64,000 nucleotides of DNA. Origin: Psychromonas sp. SA13A. Lineage in GTDB: Bacteria; Pseudomonadota; Gammaproteobacteria; Enterobacterales; Psychromonadaceae. A program made the position numbers and the translations under genes. The stretch covers positions 124,001 to 188,000 of the forward strand of contig NZ_WTKU01000002.1 of the NCBI RefSeq assembly GCF_011378715.1, given 5' to 3'. Below, piece by piece: positions 63,389 to 64,000 of the stretch. The stretch's first letter is position 1. Each line of letters opens with the position of its first letter. The notes under the pieces were generated by a model. That model was not told where the DNA came from, ran no database searches, and saw only the letters and a program-made list of their open reading frames with translations.

Positions 63389-64000
63389 GCAAACTGTTCA
63401 GCAACTATTAACAGGAGCGGTAATTTGTGAAACAGGGTTTGCCGATGAATTCCTCTATTTGCAGGCTCAATCTAATCAGGATCGTGTCTCGGATTTTTTA
63501 TCTAATTTAGACCGTGATTTAACGTACTTAGACAGTGCCGATGCCTATTATTGTACTTTTAACGAAGTAGACGCTAATAACAGTGCTGAACTGACCACTT
63601 TATTTACCGATATTAGAGGGATGTTTCGTCCGTTAGTAGAGTTCTTAGAGTTGATCCTCACTGCCAGTCAAACCGATTTACCTATCCATGCTAAATCAAT
63701 TATTAATATCAATGAGCTATTTGATCCCTTTGAACATGATCAAACTTTACGTGAACAACTGCGCCATTTAACCGCGATACGTCCTTTTAAAACGAATAAA
63801 TTAGAAAGCCGTGAGCAGCTGGTATTTGTTTTTCATAAACTTGAAGAGTTAGGATATTTTGTGCGTAAGAATGCTGGAAGTAGTCGCTATTTTGCGACGG
63901 CACGTTTCGATTTAATCTATTTATTGATTGAGTTTCTGAATGACTCAGAACGCATTGAGTTACCTGAAACTGAACAGCAACAACAAGAAGAGTTATTGTT
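63381..64000 (+). CDS. SMC-partner protein, possibly MksE/JetB-like (3' end missing)
   Basis: The frame opens at ATG 63381, seven bases after AGGAG and overlapping the end of the SMC-like gene, and runs past the window edge; 206 residues are visible. The N terminus (MFKQTVQQLLTGAVICETGF) is helical, and residues about 130-190 (REQLVFVFHKLEELGYFVRK, then SSRYFATARFDLIYLLIEFL) look like a winged-helix segment. A small winged-helix protein encoded with an SMC ATPase is the MukE/MksE/JetB pattern. I base this on context and predicted fold, not on clear sequence identity. The visible end is Glu/Gln-rich. Confidence 0.6.
   Translation, partial: MFKQTVQQLLTGAVICETGFADEFLYLQAQSNQDRVSDFLSNLDRDLTYLDSADAYYCTFNEVDANNSAELTTLFTDIRGMFRPLVEFLELILTASQTDLPIHAKSIININELFDPFEHDQTLREQLRHLTAIRPFKTNKLESREQLVFVFHKLEELGYFVRKNAGSSRYFATARFDLIYLLIEFLNDSERIELPETEQQQQEELL

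Overview
The window looks like chromosomal DNA of a cold-adapted marine gammaproteobacterium. The DNA is AT-rich throughout, and its centre is a complete polyunsaturated fatty acid (Pfa) synthase locus. Around it are typical marine Alteromonadales/Vibrionales genes: two VF530-family proteins, a YceH protein, a DUF1415 protein, TrxC, RhlE and several c-di-GMP enzymes. Psychromonas, Moritella or Colwellia relatives fit best; this is inferred from gene content, not from a database match.

Layout. 1-9.7 kb: 3' part of a small-subunit catalase with an ankyrin protein behind it; a cytochrome b561 facing a cytochrome c' across a shared terminator; a secreted protein; YceH; a KefB/KefC-type antiporter; a diguanylate cyclase. 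9.8-13.6 kb: aconitase A (minus strand) and thioredoxin 2. 13.9-33.7 kb: pfaR-pfaA-pfaB-pfaC-pfaD, about 20 kb on one strand. 33.8-35.5 kb: two VF530-family paralogues flanking an ElaA-like acetyltransferase. 35.5-45.3 kb: a foldback element, a coiled-coil protein, a YccT-like secreted protein, a dicarboxylate/amino-acid symporter, a YjfB-like small protein, fbp, rhlE, a thioredoxin-like protein and an HD-GYP phosphodiesterase operon. 45.4-64 kb: a Tex-like S1 protein, a TrmK-like methyltransferase, a PAS-GGDEF cyclase, a PEP-CTERM-like protein, an SDR, a CJM1_0395-type putative metalloprotease with small neighbours, a Nudix hydrolase, a Cache-PAS-GGDEF protein, a patatin, a DUF1415 protein, and an SMC-like ATPase overlapping a partner gene cut by the window end.

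How it works together. PfaA (KS-AT-six ACPs-KR-DH), PfaB (AT), PfaC (KS-chain-length-factor-two FabA-like DHs) and PfaD (enoyl reductase) supply all the chemistry for EPA or DHA synthesis except ACP priming; no phosphopantetheinyl transferase (PfaE) is visible here. PfaR, just upstream, has an N-terminal half that resembles the DNA-binding part of an insertion-sequence transposase. Three GGDEF proteins and one HD-GYP protein give a strong c-di-GMP component.

Most notable: near-identical ACP2/ACP3 repeats in pfaA; the transposase-like N terminus of PfaR; two copies of a MITE-like foldback element; a 39-codon frame built on a 15-bp repeat; a possible 12-codon leader overlapping the patatin start; and the SMC-like ATPase/partner pair at the right edge. 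No tRNA, rRNA, CRISPR array or intact insertion sequence was seen.
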